The position numbers and the translations under genes were made by a program. This document shows positions 17,165-26,057 of a stretch of DNA of 64,000 nucleotides, in pieces (the stretch's first letter is position 1; each line of letters opens with the position of its first letter). The notes beneath the pieces are model-generated. The model saw only the letters and a list, made by a program, of their open reading frames with translations. It was not told the origin of the DNA and searched no databases. The DNA lies in the NCBI GenBank assembly GCA_937903155.1, contig CALCZU010000122.1, positions 1 through 64,000 on the forward strand, given 5' to 3'. Source of the stretch: an uncultured Bdellovibrionales bacterium. Lineage in GTDB: Bacteria; Bdellovibrionota; FAC87; UBA2466.

Positions 17165-18178
17165 ATGAAATTTAATGAGTTTCAAAAATCCTGGAATACT
17201 TTTTGGTTAAAACCCGCAAGCGCCCGTCCACTTGCGCTTTTAAGAATCGGAACCGCGTTGATTCTTTTGGCGCAAGCCTACTGGGTCGCTCCGCAGTTCT
17301 TTGCAATTTACGGAAGCAACGGGATTTTAGAAGGAAGTTTAAGAGGCGAATTTAGAAATTCCGACCTTCTTGGCCTTTACGAACTCGTTGTCTTTATGCT
17401 GCGATTAGGAGTGGGAGAAACCACAACCCTTCTCGTTTCCGCAAGCGCATACATCCTCGGACTCTTCGGACTTTTATTGGGGTACCATACTCGCAAAGCG
17501 GCATGTCTCACCTGGTTGACTCATCTTCTCTTCGCGGGCGCTCATGTGACGAGCTACGGAATCGACACCTTTATCGGAATCACCCTGTTTTATTTTCTCT
17601 GGATGCCTATCGGCGCCGCCTATTCCCTGGATGTGGTTTCAGGTCGCACGAGTTCCGAACCTACTTCACAAGCAAGATGGGCTTTTCGAGTTTTGCAGAT
17701 TCAACTTTCGATCGCTTATCTTTTTTGTGGAATCGACAAAGCCATGGGAATTCAGTGGTGGAACGGAGACGCGATTTGGAGATCGGTGATGATGCCGCTC
17801 TACGCACAATTTGATTTGAGCTGGCTTTCAAAACTCCCATGGATTTGTAAGGTGGCTGGATGGGGAACTCTTGTATTAGAAGCCGGTTATCCTCTCGGAA
17901 TGGCGTATTCTAAAACGCGAAAATTTTGGTTTCTCTCCATTGTCGGATTGCACCTGGGAATTTTCATCTTCATGGGACTCCACCTCTTTGCATTGATGAT
18001 GATTTTATTATCCACAAGCGCTTTCGGACTCGACTCTCTCGCAGAGTTATCAAAAAACCCTTCGCGGATACCTTTTTTAGCGGTGGATCGCAGACCTAAA
18101 AGCGCGCCCTCTTTTTTTCGCTATCCCGCGGAGTTTTTGCCCCACGCACTCCCGAGAGGTGAAGGATTCAGATTCTAG
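17165..18178 (+). CDS. HTTM-domain integral membrane protein (vitamin K-dependent carboxylase-like)
   Basis: A 337-residue polytopic protein whose hydrophobic segments cover about residues 20-300. It opens with the HTTM-typical phrase ARPLALLRIGTALILL and has later HVTSYGIDTFIG and WNGDAIW stretches. The HTTM domain is shared with gamma-glutamyl carboxylase, though bacterial members are mostly uncharacterised. The start is the ATG at 17165 with AAGGAA upstream; a longer frame reads through the previous gene. The neighbours (DCC protein, secreted peptide, single-helix partner) suggest a small envelope redox or peptide-modifying module. Confidence 0.85.
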   Translation: MKFNEFQKSWNTFWLKPASARPLALLRIGTALILLAQAYWVAPQFFAIYGSNGILEGSLRGEFRNSDLLGLYELVVFMLRLGVGETTTLLVSASAYILGLFGLLLGYHTRKAACLTWLTHLLFAGAHVTSYGIDTFIGITLFYFLWMPIGAAYSLDVVSGRTSSEPTSQARWAFRVLQIQLSIAYLFCGIDKAMGIQWWNGDAIWRSVMMPLYAQFDLSWLSKLPWICKVAGWGTLVLEAGYPLGMAYSKTRKFWFLSIVGLHLGIFIFMGLHLFALMMILLSTSAFGLDSLAELSKNPSRIPFLAVDRRPKSAPSFFRYPAEFLPHALPRGEGFRF

Positions 18179-18249
18179 AATTCCCCGAGATCGCCCCAGA
18201 TTTGCTTGAGACAGGCGACTAGCCTATAATTGAACTCAACGGGGGACAT

Positions 18250-18897
18250 ATGAATACTCGACTTCTCAAGGCTCAGCTTTTCATCTTTCTAACGATTTTA
18301 GGCGCTTCTTTTACAACTGCGCGTGCCGCAGAGGGAAAATCATCCCAGATCAAACTCCTCGGGCTCTACAATATGGCAATGGTGAAAAACGATCCTGCCG
18401 ATTCATCGCTGGTTTATACAAATCAAGGCGGCATTGGTGGAGGAGCTTCTTTAGAACTCGGACTCGGTCAACGTTTTACTTTTGAAATCGGTGCGTTTTA
18501 TACCCCTTACCTTTTTAAAGTCGTCGTTGCGAATTTAGAATCGGATATTACGAGCCGCTGGAACATGATCCACATCCCTGCCCTGTTCAGACTCAACATC
18601 GGATCCGTTGTGAGTTTGGGCGTGGGTGGATATTATGGTCTTGGAATTGGAAAAGCGCATACTGAAGGAACTTTGGTCGGGGTCGCTTTTACCGATGACA
18701 GCGATCTTTCGGACAACCAAAAATCGGACTACGGAGCTTTGGGCAGTCTTGAAATTAAATTTAGATTGGGTTCTCACATCAATTTAGTTTTTGAAGGTCG
18801 CTACTTAATGGGAATGAAAAACGTTTCTTCCTCGACCACTTCCACTCAAAAAATCAGTCACGTTCAAGGGCTTGCAGGGCTTGGAATCACTCTCTAA
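18250..18897 (+). CDS. Outer-membrane beta-barrel protein
   Basis: A 215-residue protein with a signal peptide (cleavage about residue 26, ARA-AE) and alternating amphipathic strands that end in VQGLAGLGITL. Overall it resembles OmpW/porin-like small barrels. A GGGGGA ribosome binding site lies upstream. It is paralogous in layout, not in detail, to the barrel at 10404. The long inverted repeats that follow separate it from the regulator gene. Function unknown. Confidence 0.75.
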   Translation: MNTRLLKAQLFIFLTILGASFTTARAAEGKSSQIKLLGLYNMAMVKNDPADSSLVYTNQGGIGGGASLELGLGQRFTFEIGAFYTPYLFKVVVANLESDITSRWNMIHIPALFRLNIGSVVSLGVGGYYGLGIGKAHTEGTLVGVAFTDDSDLSDNQKSDYGALGSLEIKFRLGSHINLVFEGRYLMGMKNVSSSTTSTQKISHVQGLAGLGITL

Positions 18898-18990
18898 GCT
18901 GAGACCGAAGACGCAATCCAAAAAAGACGAGAAGCAAGTTTGAAACTCCTCAAAGGGGAATAAGGCAAATTGTAAAGAAGAGCATTGCCT

Positions 18991-19047
18991 TGTAGCAAAT
19001 TCAACCGCCAAGAGGCCCTAGGGCCGGCCTCTTCACAATTTGCTACA
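18991..19047. repeat. Nested inverted repeats upstream of the TIGR02147 gene
   Basis: Outer arms TGTAGCAAATT (18991-19001) and AATTTGCTACA (19037-19047) enclose a second perfect pair, AAGAGGCC (19010-19017) and GGCCTCTT (19026-19033). There is no T run. The element may terminate the barrel gene or serve as an operator for the regulator whose promoter begins 18 bases later. Confidence 0.6.
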
Positions 19048-19064
19048 CTTTGTAACAAAACCGG

Positions 19065-19093
19065 TTGTGAGGCATTTCTACATCTTTTATAAA
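19065..19093 (+). promoter_or_regulatory. Promoter of the TIGR02147 regulator
   Basis: TTGTGA (19065-19070), a 17-base spacer and TATAAA (19088-19093), with the ATG 8 bases further on. The transcript would have at most 1-2 bases of leader. No Shine-Dalgarno is visible. Confidence 0.45.
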
Positions 19094-19101
19094 GACCTTA
19101 C

Positions 19102-19905
19102 ATGGGTGAGGAAGCGGTTCATTTACAGTATCTTTGGGAAGTCTTGGCTCGACGACAAAAAGCTAATCCGTCCTATTCTCTAAGAGCATTTGCGAGGGAT
19201 CTCGGGATTCAGCCTCCGACTCTGTCTGCCATTCTAAAAAAGAAGCGCTCGATTCCACGCCGCTACATTGCTCAGTTTTTAGACAGACTTGAACTGAGTC
19301 CCGAGAAAAGAAGACTTTTTATTGAGAGCTTTTCAGCATCGAAGCGCGGATTTGATCCGCAGTCGGTCGAAAATGCCTCTCCGACGGTCGAAACTTTAAA
19401 CGAAGAACTCCATTATCAGGCGATCGCCGAGTGGGAATACTACGCGGTCCTCTCACTTTTCGAGACACGAACCTTTAAGCCTCAACCTGAATGGATTGCC
19501 CAACGCTTAAATATTTCTGAAGCGCGGGCAAAAGTTGTCTGGCAGCATTTATTGCAGTTAGGACTTGTGCAAGAAACGAAAGACCAAAGTTTTGAGAAGG
19601 TGAATAAACGCTTTAAAACGACCGAAGATATCGTTTCTTTAGCTCTGCAAAAATCTCACGAAGAATCGACCCAGCTCGCATTAGCGAAATTGAGAACAAC
19701 CCCCGTGACCGAAAGAGATTATTCCTCAGTCACTGTCGCCGTGAATCCTAAAAAAATTAATGAAGCCAAATCCTGCATTCGAAAATTTCGCAGAGAAATG
19801 GAAGCGATTTTAGAAAAGGGAGAAAAGACCGAAGTCTACCAAGTTTCAGTTCAATTTTTCCCTCTTACGGAAATTTTCGAACGCAAAACCGGGAGTACCA
19901 AATGA
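19102..19905 (+). CDS. TIGR02147-family transcriptional regulator
   Basis: A 267-residue protein with an N-terminal XRE-like helix-turn-helix (about 22-60, YSLRAFARDLGIQPPTLSAILKKKR). A DUF4423-type domain follows, marked by HYQAIAEWEYYAVLSL and a second winged-helix stretch. The C-terminal SSVTVAVNPKKINEAKSCIRKFRREM is also typical. Such proteins are abundant in Bdellovibrio, Fibrobacteres and related bacteria. The stop overlaps the next start by 4 bases (ATGA), so it is co-expressed with the secreted protein downstream. It may bind the palindromes just upstream. Confidence 0.9.
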   Translation: MGEEAVHLQYLWEVLARRQKANPSYSLRAFARDLGIQPPTLSAILKKKRSIPRRYIAQFLDRLELSPEKRRLFIESFSASKRGFDPQSVENASPTVETLNEELHYQAIAEWEYYAVLSLFETRTFKPQPEWIAQRLNISEARAKVVWQHLLQLGLVQETKDQSFEKVNKRFKTTEDIVSLALQKSHEESTQLALAKLRTTPVTERDYSSVTVAVNPKKINEAKSCIRKFRREMEAILEKGEKTEVYQVSVQFFPLTEIFERKTGSTK

Positions 19906-21392
19906 AACTTCTTTCTTTGATTTTGATTTGTTCTCTGAGCCTTGTTTGTCTTGCAGGAAATGACAAAGGCAACGGTGGGTACGGTGTCAGAATTCAAGAC
20001 AAAATCTACTCACTCGATTTAGTTCTCCGAGGCTCCAGTCACAACCCTTACCTTTCTAAAAATTCTCAAGCCAAACTTTTCCCCGAGGAAAAGGCCATTC
20101 TCGAGCGCATCTTGGGGCAGATGGATTCGCAAAATCCGGGACGGATCCAGAACGTCATTCATCTTGTTGAGAATAAGCTCGCAGAACTTCGTGGACGGGC
20201 GGAGGTCTTAAAAGCTCCCTTCCCGCTTTCTCTTTTGATGCAAGAACTCAAATATTTTAAATTCATTAAAATGCAGACGGCAGAGTGTCTTCTCATCGAC
20301 GATGACGAAAGTCCGATTAAACAAAAAGTTCAGTTAGCAGTTCGACAAGACAAAACGGTGCGTTTTTGCAACGGAGTGGATTTACTCGATGAAGCTAATT
20401 TTGCAGGGCTCATTCTCCATGAGTTTTTCTATGGGCTATCGAATCACCGAGAAGCCACGAAAGCACTGGTGGGATTTTTATTTAGCCGCGATTACGAATT
20501 ATTTGATCTGGTGGCCCAAGCGGAACTTCAAGGGTGTTTGAAAGACTTCTTCTGGTTAAGTCCTCGACGTTTTCCGCTGAGTCGTTTGCAGATACCACTT
20601 TCTAGGGAATACGAAAGTATTTCTGTAATTGAAAACTTCCCGATTTCAGATTCGTTTCATTCTCTTTTGAACATTCCAGAGGGACTTACAGCTTGTTTTG
20701 CAAAACTGGGCCAAAACTCGGAAAGGTCCGAAGTCCGCGATAAGCATTACGTCCTGTGGCTTCAATCTAAAGAAATCCCCTGCAGAAAAGGTTCGGTTTC
20801 TATCGATCTTAGACTGGGGACCCCCTACTTTTTCGGAGCGGAAAAAGACAAGCTCACTTTTAAACAAACGGTCGTCGGTGAAATCGCCCCCAATACAACT
20901 CAGTTGCTATCGCTCTGCTCGGGGGACTATGAAAAGACTTGCGAGCTGAATCTCTATCAATCGTCGTTCCTCATTCGTTCTCAAGTGAAGATTGCAGAAT
21001 ATTTCTCAGTGCCACCGGATGTGGTCTCACGCTTCGTTTTTAACGGAGACGCGGGAATCTGCATGGCGAGAGGTGAAGAAATTGAAAGACAGAATCCGCC
21101 CGTGTATCTCTGGGCCGTCGCAAGAGATCAGGTCTGTCATTTTCCAAAAGATTCAAAGATAAAGGTGCTCATTTTCCAAGCCGTACGAGGGGCCAGTGAA
21201 GATTATCGGAACTCCGAGTTTTTTGGACGGGTCAGAAACAAACTGACCACCGATAAATCCAACCAACAAACGGAAGATTTGATGATTCGATGGAGACTTT
21301 TAAAATACAACAAGATTGAAAATAAAAACGAACCCGTCGTTCTACCTGAATTTCAAATTGATCTTAACGTGGGTCGAATGTGGGTGAAGTGA
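19902..21392 (+). CDS. Secreted protein coupled to a TIGR02147 regulator
   Basis: A 496-residue exported protein. The signal peptide ends near VCLAG and is followed by NDKGNGGYGV, a GNGG opening I associate with exported proteins of this bacterial group. A segment near residue 170 reads LILHEFFYGLSNH, which looks like a degenerate zinc-protease HExxH helix with Tyr in place of the second His. Eleven or so cysteines occur in the mature chain. It is translationally coupled to the upstream regulator by an ATGA overlap. No family is certain; a surface or secreted hydrolase-like protein is possible. Confidence 0.7.
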   Translation: MKLLSLILICSLSLVCLAGNDKGNGGYGVRIQDKIYSLDLVLRGSSHNPYLSKNSQAKLFPEEKAILERILGQMDSQNPGRIQNVIHLVENKLAELRGRAEVLKAPFPLSLLMQELKYFKFIKMQTAECLLIDDDESPIKQKVQLAVRQDKTVRFCNGVDLLDEANFAGLILHEFFYGLSNHREATKALVGFLFSRDYELFDLVAQAELQGCLKDFFWLSPRRFPLSRLQIPLSREYESISVIENFPISDSFHSLLNIPEGLTACFAKLGQNSERSEVRDKHYVLWLQSKEIPCRKGSVSIDLRLGTPYFFGAEKDKLTFKQTVVGEIAPNTTQLLSLCSGDYEKTCELNLYQSSFLIRSQVKIAEYFSVPPDVVSRFVFNGDAGICMARGEEIERQNPPVYLWAVARDQVCHFPKDSKIKVLIFQAVRGASEDYRNSEFFGRVRNKLTTDKSNQQTEDLMIRWRLLKYNKIENKNEPVVLPEFQIDLNVGRMWVK

Positions 21393-21393
21393 C

Positions 21394-21633
21394 TTAGAGA
21401 GACTTCGAATCCACTGCGGAATTGATTTCTTGCGCTTGGATTAAATCATGCTGAAGCTGGCATTGGCCTTCGGCTTCTGGATTGTCGCGATTAAGATCCA
21501 TGCATTCCGAGTAGAATCTATCGCTGGAGATTCCAGCGTCAGGGACTACGAGGTAGTCTGCGAAAGAACTTTGAGTCAAAGCTAAAGCGAGTACGGTAAA
21601 GACTAAAGTAAAATTCTTTTTAAAGTGTTTCAT
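21394..21633 (-). CDS. Small secreted protein
   Basis: A 79-residue protein from the ATG at 21633, where a standard signal peptide begins (MKHFKKNFTLVFTVLALALTQSSFA); the longer frame upstream has no export signal at its start. The mature part is about 54 residues, acidic, with two cysteines (ECMDL, GQCQL). It is convergent with the preceding gene, 1 base away. Function unknown. Confidence 0.6.
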   Translation of the reverse strand: MKHFKKNFTLVFTVLALALTQSSFADYLVVPDAGISSDRFYSECMDLNRDNPEAEGQCQLQHDLIQAQEINSAVDSKSL

Positions 21634-22168
21634 AATGCATTTAGATAAAGCAAAGCGTCGGCCACTTTCAGTATTCACCGGAATAAAACAGAAAATCAGC
21701 AGCTTGGCGCGAAGTGAACTTTCCGTTCCTTGTAAATTTCTAAGGAAAGAAACGACACTCAACCTGCAACACAATTGATGTTTTCATTTGAGATTCGAAA
21801 GAGTTAAGTGGATCCGATGTTAGAAAAATTTCGGGGTGTCTAGCCCAGTAGACAGTCTAAAGGTTCGAAAGCTATCGATATTTCCGACCCCCCTCGATTT
21901 TGTCCAGAACCTAAACAGAAATTCGGTTTCCGACAGGTGTTCAACGCTTTGACAGAATTGTGAAATGAGAAAGCTCTGCAGTATCAGCATCTTGCTTGTC
22001 TGAAATGTATTTCGCCAGAATACACTGACGCAGCGAGAGGTGTCGACGCATCAGTGGCATTTGAATTGTAAGAAAAAGACAATAAATGCTTTCTCAATCA
22101 ATTCCACTCTATTGCCGAAAAAATTAACTGGAAGGCTGTAACGCTTTTCCTTTTTTGGAGATGACAGA
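21634..22168. other. 535-base intergenic region
   Basis: No convincing gene is seen on either strand. It holds two short perfect inverted repeats: TGTCTA/TAGACA (21837-21854, 6-base spacer) and TGTATT/AATACA (22006-22024, 7-base spacer). A TTGACA hexamer is at 21949-21954 without a good -10. The region ends in the GGAG ribosome binding site of the large lipoprotein gene. It may hold control elements for that gene or a small RNA, which I cannot establish. Confidence 0.4.
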
Positions 22169-25100
22169 ATGAAACACGCTCAAATTTTAAATGTCTTAGC
22201 CGTTTTGATGGTTGGATTTTTTACCGGTTGCGGATGGCTCGGAAATTTTAAAGTCAATAATCCGAATAAAACTACGACCCAAAACTCCCCTGGAGAAACG
22301 GGCAGCGTGAGTAGCGTCGGAGTTTCTGCTCCTAATGGTTTACAAATCAGCGCTCCGCAACCTGCAGTCGCAGACAGATGCTGGCCCATCACGGTCGCTT
22401 CAACCTATAACGGTGTCGCTTCGCCAGTGTCTTCGGCAACCACGGTGAATTTAACTCTCCCCTCGGGCGTGACCGCGTACTCCACAAGTACTTGCGCAAC
22501 TGGCTCCGAAACAACTACAGCAACCATTCCTAAAGGAAGTTCTTCAACGATTGTCTGGGTAAAAGCACCGATTCCTGGAAACTATCTTATTGGATGTTCC
22601 GGCCCGGGTCTTCCAGAGACGAATATTAATTTGGTCGTGAATAACAATAACGACGGGACTGTCCCTGTTCGAATGGCCGTCAGTGGACCCAATTCCACCG
22701 CTGCAGATACTTGCACGGCTTACACGATGAGCTTATTTGGATCGGATAACAATTACGCCGCTTTTAAAACCGCGTCGACTTTGACTCTTTCGAGTTCTGA
22801 TTTAGCGATGAAATTTTATTCGAATTCCTCATGTTCGGGAAATGACTCTCCCTTTTTAGCGCTTCCCGCAAATTACTCAAATTTAACTTTTTATCTAAAA
22901 GCCCCTTCGACCGGTTTAAAATCCGTTGTTGCAAGCGCCAATAGCTTACAAGGGCAGCTCTTGGTTTTAGTGCTTCCTCAAATGATGACTAAAACCGTCA
23001 TTCAAGGAGCGACCGTTCTGAGCAGCAATCAATGCGGCGTCTTTACGGTCAACCTCCAAGACAACTTAGGAAATTTGGTCACGACATCGAGTGCCGTGAA
23101 TGTCCAGCTCTCTCGCGTGGGAGAAGGCGCTTTCTATGCTGACTCGAATTGTACCGCTCAAGTCACGAGCGTTTCGATTCCGCCCAATAATTCCGGATCG
23201 TATTTCTTTTATAAGGGAACAACTCCTTCTACGAACGTCGTCACTTCAAAAGTCACGGGCCTAGCAGATGGCACCTTTACCTTTAACGTGAATTCGGGTT
23301 CGACATCAACCGCTTCGAAACTTGGATTTGAAACAGGACTCTCTGCGACTTCGGCTGGCAACTGTCTGGGTCCGATTAAAGTTCAGATTCAAGATGCTAA
23401 CGGAAACACGCTCACGAACGTCTCTTCAATCTTAGTAAACTTAAATCAAACTGGTTCCGGAAAGTTTTATGCAGATTCGTCGTGTCTCAATACGGTGATT
23501 TCTTCGGCAACGAACACTGAATTCTATTTCAAAGACACGGTTGCTGAAAATATTGTCTGGTTTGGAAACGATGCTTCAGGAACGCTTCCCGCGGCGACGA
23601 AAAATTTCTCCGTTACCGCTGGAGCAAAATATCAACTCGCAGTTCTCGGAACTTTCTCTCCGATTGCGGCAGGAAGTTGCCAACCTCTTGATGTCTTCTA
23701 CGCTGACCCATTCATGAATGCGGTCGTCTCATCCGTAGACGCTGCAGTCTCTTTACAAGAAGACTACCCAACTTCGGGCAAGTTTTATTCGGATGCGGCT
23801 TGCGGAAACCTACTTGCTTCAGCCAGTAACGTTTTCTCGACAACGATCCCGGCACTCTCTCTCAAAAAAGTCGTGTACTTCAGAGAGACGAAAGCCGGCG
23901 CCGGAAAAATCCGCGCATTTGATAATGTTGTAAAAGAAGGACGCTACGACTTCCAAGTTAATGCAGGAAGTGCTGTAAAACTCGCCCTCGAAAATTCTCC
24001 GACTTCGGGGGGCGCAAATTCTTGCGTTGGACCTTTGAAGTTTGTCCTTTTAGATACGTTTGACAATAAAACGGTTACAAACAACCTGCTCTCTCTGAAT
24101 CTGTCCAGCAACTTAGGCAGTTTCTATTCGGACAGCGCTTGCGGAAGTATTGTAAACCCAGCGCAGATTCCGGCAGGGTCTGGCGGCGTCTCGATCTATT
24201 TCATGACACCGACTCCGGGAACGATTGCAGCCATTGCAACACCGTCTGCGAATCCTCCCGCGCCTTTAAATTTCTCTTTAGTCATTGATGGAACAACGAC
24301 CGCAACTCGAGTGGCCATTATCGGAAAATCTCCGCTCACGCTTCGTGGACCGGTCTCGGTACTCGTTGGAAACTGCGTGCCCTTCGCACTCAGAACCGAG
24401 AATTCGGCAGGCAACGCCGCACCACTCAGTGCGAATTCAAATTTCCAAATCTCTTCTTCGGCCTCCGGCGTTTCTTTCTTTTCGAACTCAAGCTGTTCGA
24501 ACTCTCTGACGCTTCCGATGACGACGAATGGAAGCGAAACATTGTTCTATGCAAAATCGAGCAATGCGAGTGTCGGAACAATCTCGGCGATTGGCGCAGG
24601 TTTACCTTCGTTAGGGTATGACGTCCAATTCAGCCCAGCGGCTTTAGCAAGTGTCCAAGTCAGCGGTCCTGCTTCAACCGTTGCAGGAGTTTGCGAAGGA
24701 CCCTTTTTGATTCAAGGAAAAGACAGTGCAGGAAATATTACTCCCCTTGCCTCGGGAACTTCGTTTAGTTTATCGGGTGCGAGCCAAGGATTTTTCCACA
24801 AAGTTGCAGGTTGCTCGGATAGCGGTTCTGCTGCGACTTCAGTCAGTGTCACGTCTCCCGCAGTGAATGCCTCCTTCTATTACCGCAACACAAAAGCAGA
24901 ATCGGTCACGCTCGGAGCGACTTCGAGTGTGGGCAATGCAACAAAAGCGCTTACGATTAACGTCGGAAGTGCCGCCTACATTACACTCGTTGGGCCTGTC
25001 TCAACGCCTGTGAATGTTTGCAGCGGTGCTTTACAGTTTGCGGTCGTAGATGCATTCGGAAATGCAATCATCACAAATTACGATAGACTTTATTCACTCT

Positions 25101-26002
25101 CTCAAAATGGGTCGATTACTTTCTATACAGAGAATTGTGCGACACCGATTTCTTCGGTGAGCATCTTGGCAAATCAGCCGCTCTCACAAAAGTTTTCGTT
25201 TAAAGCGACGTCAACCCAATCCACCATCCTCACGATTAGTGGGCCGAGTGGAAATGGTCCGACGATTACTCAGAACTACGGAACAAACCCAGGAAATTCC
25301 AACACCAATACCAATTCCACGAACTGGAATCGTTTTGGAGCTTCCGGAATTTTCACTCCTCCCGCGGGCGTGAGCTCAGTCCGAGTCATGGTCGTCGGCG
25401 GTGGCGGAAAAGGAACACGCGCTTTCGCAGGCGGTTCCGGTTGGGTCAGAACAGGAATTTGTAACGTCAGTGGCGCAGTCGTCGTCACCGTCGGTGGACC
25501 GAACGAACAGTCTTCGTTTGGAAGCTGCCTTGTGGCATCAGCCGGAGGAAATGCAACTCCTGCAAGAAGCGGTCACGGCGGAAGTGGCGGCGGTGGAAGT
25601 CTTTCAAACGGAGATGGCGGACGCGGCGGTATGGCGGGATCGAATGGCCTTGGCGGTTCAAATGCCGGACAAGGTGGACACTTTGATTCCTTAAGTCTCT
25701 TCTCCCGAAATTCCATTACAGCAGGTAGCGGTGGACAAGGTGGAACGCACGTAGGAGCCACTACGATGGGCGGAATGGGCGGAGCCGGCGGAGTCTTGTT
25801 TAACGATCAAGGCCCTCAAGGCGAAAACGGAATTGCAGGAATTTGTGGCGGGGATGCGAATCACCCCAGCTTATATTGTAATCCCGGCATGGGCGGCGTC
25901 GGCTATGGCGCCGGTGGCGGCGGAACGGTTGTGGCCGGATCTCAGTACGTCGAAGGCGTCGGACCTTCAGGCGCACGCGGCGTTGTCTACGTCGAGTGGT
26001 AA
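22169..26002 (+). CDS. Giant lipoprotein with nine Cys-paired repeats and a Gly-rich C-terminus
   Basis: A 1277-residue predicted lipoprotein (lipobox FFTGC). Nine tandem beta-rich, Ig-like repeats of about 115 residues span roughly 50-1080. Each starts with a motif like GPxSTVAGxCxGPF and has a second Cys after FYSDSxC, so each domain probably holds one disulfide. The C-terminal 190 residues form a glycine-rich domain that opens with FxxxGIFTPPAGVSSVRVMVVGGGG, a type also found at the ends of phage tail and cell-surface proteins. The likely role is an extended surface adhesin or stalk, displayed through its lipid anchor. GGAG ribosome binding site. Confidence 0.8.
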   Translation: MKHAQILNVLAVLMVGFFTGCGWLGNFKVNNPNKTTTQNSPGETGSVSSVGVSAPNGLQISAPQPAVADRCWPITVASTYNGVASPVSSATTVNLTLPSGVTAYSTSTCATGSETTTATIPKGSSSTIVWVKAPIPGNYLIGCSGPGLPETNINLVVNNNNDGTVPVRMAVSGPNSTAADTCTAYTMSLFGSDNNYAAFKTASTLTLSSSDLAMKFYSNSSCSGNDSPFLALPANYSNLTFYLKAPSTGLKSVVASANSLQGQLLVLVLPQMMTKTVIQGATVLSSNQCGVFTVNLQDNLGNLVTTSSAVNVQLSRVGEGAFYADSNCTAQVTSVSIPPNNSGSYFFYKGTTPSTNVVTSKVTGLADGTFTFNVNSGSTSTASKLGFETGLSATSAGNCLGPIKVQIQDANGNTLTNVSSILVNLNQTGSGKFYADSSCLNTVISSATNTEFYFKDTVAENIVWFGNDASGTLPAATKNFSVTAGAKYQLAVLGTFSPIAAGSCQPLDVFYADPFMNAVVSSVDAAVSLQEDYPTSGKFYSDAACGNLLASASNVFSTTIPALSLKKVVYFRETKAGAGKIRAFDNVVKEGRYDFQVNAGSAVKLALENSPTSGGANSCVGPLKFVLLDTFDNKTVTNNLLSLNLSSNLGSFYSDSACGSIVNPAQIPAGSGGVSIYFMTPTPGTIAAIATPSANPPAPLNFSLVIDGTTTATRVAIIGKSPLTLRGPVSVLVGNCVPFALRTENSAGNAAPLSANSNFQISSSASGVSFFSNSSCSNSLTLPMTTNGSETLFYAKSSNASVGTISAIGAGLPSLGYDVQFSPAALASVQVSGPASTVAGVCEGPFLIQGKDSAGNITPLASGTSFSLSGASQGFFHKVAGCSDSGSAATSVSVTSPAVNASFYYRNTKAESVTLGATSSVGNATKALTINVGSAAYITLVGPVSTPVNVCSGALQFAVVDAFGNAIITNYDRLYSLSQNGSITFYTENCATPISSVSILANQPLSQKFSFKATSTQSTILTISGPSGNGPTITQNYGTNPGNSNTNTNSTNWNRFGASGIFTPPAGVSSVRVMVVGGGGKGTRAFAGGSGWVRTGICNVSGAVVVTVGGPNEQSSFGSCLVASAGGNATPARSGHGGSGGGGSLSNGDGGRGGMAGSNGLGGSNAGQGGHFDSLSLFSRNSITAGSGGQGGTHVGATTMGGMGGAGGVLFNDQGPQGENGIAGICGGDANHPSLYCNPGMGGVGYGAGGGGTVVAGSQYVEGVGPSGARGVVYVEW

Positions 26003-26021
26003 GATTTTAAGCAAAAATTGT

Positions 26022-26057
26022 CACTTGTTTTAGCGTGTTGAGACATGCTAACAAGTG
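26022..26057 (+). repeat. Hairpin around the start of the next gene
   Basis: CACTTGTTTTAGC (26022-26034) pairs with GCTAACAAGTG (26047-26057) with a 2-base bulge. It may terminate the giant lipoprotein transcript or mask translation of the 26045 gene, whose two candidate ATGs lie in the loop edge (26045) and just after the stem (26060). Confidence 0.4.

Noticed and set aside
19902..21392. Naming the secreted protein a zinc metalloprotease
   Set aside because: The HExxH helix lacks the second His (HEFFY) and no third ligand motif was found, so the likeness is noted only.
21837..22024. Regulatory role for the two short inverted repeats in the 535-base gap
   Set aside because: Six-base arms occur by chance in a region of this size, and no second copy near another gene supports an operator.
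25380..25990. Collagen or antifreeze-type repeat in the Gly-rich end of the giant lipoprotein
   Set aside because: The glycines are not in a Gly-X-Y period and the opening phrase fits a known Gly-rich end domain instead.
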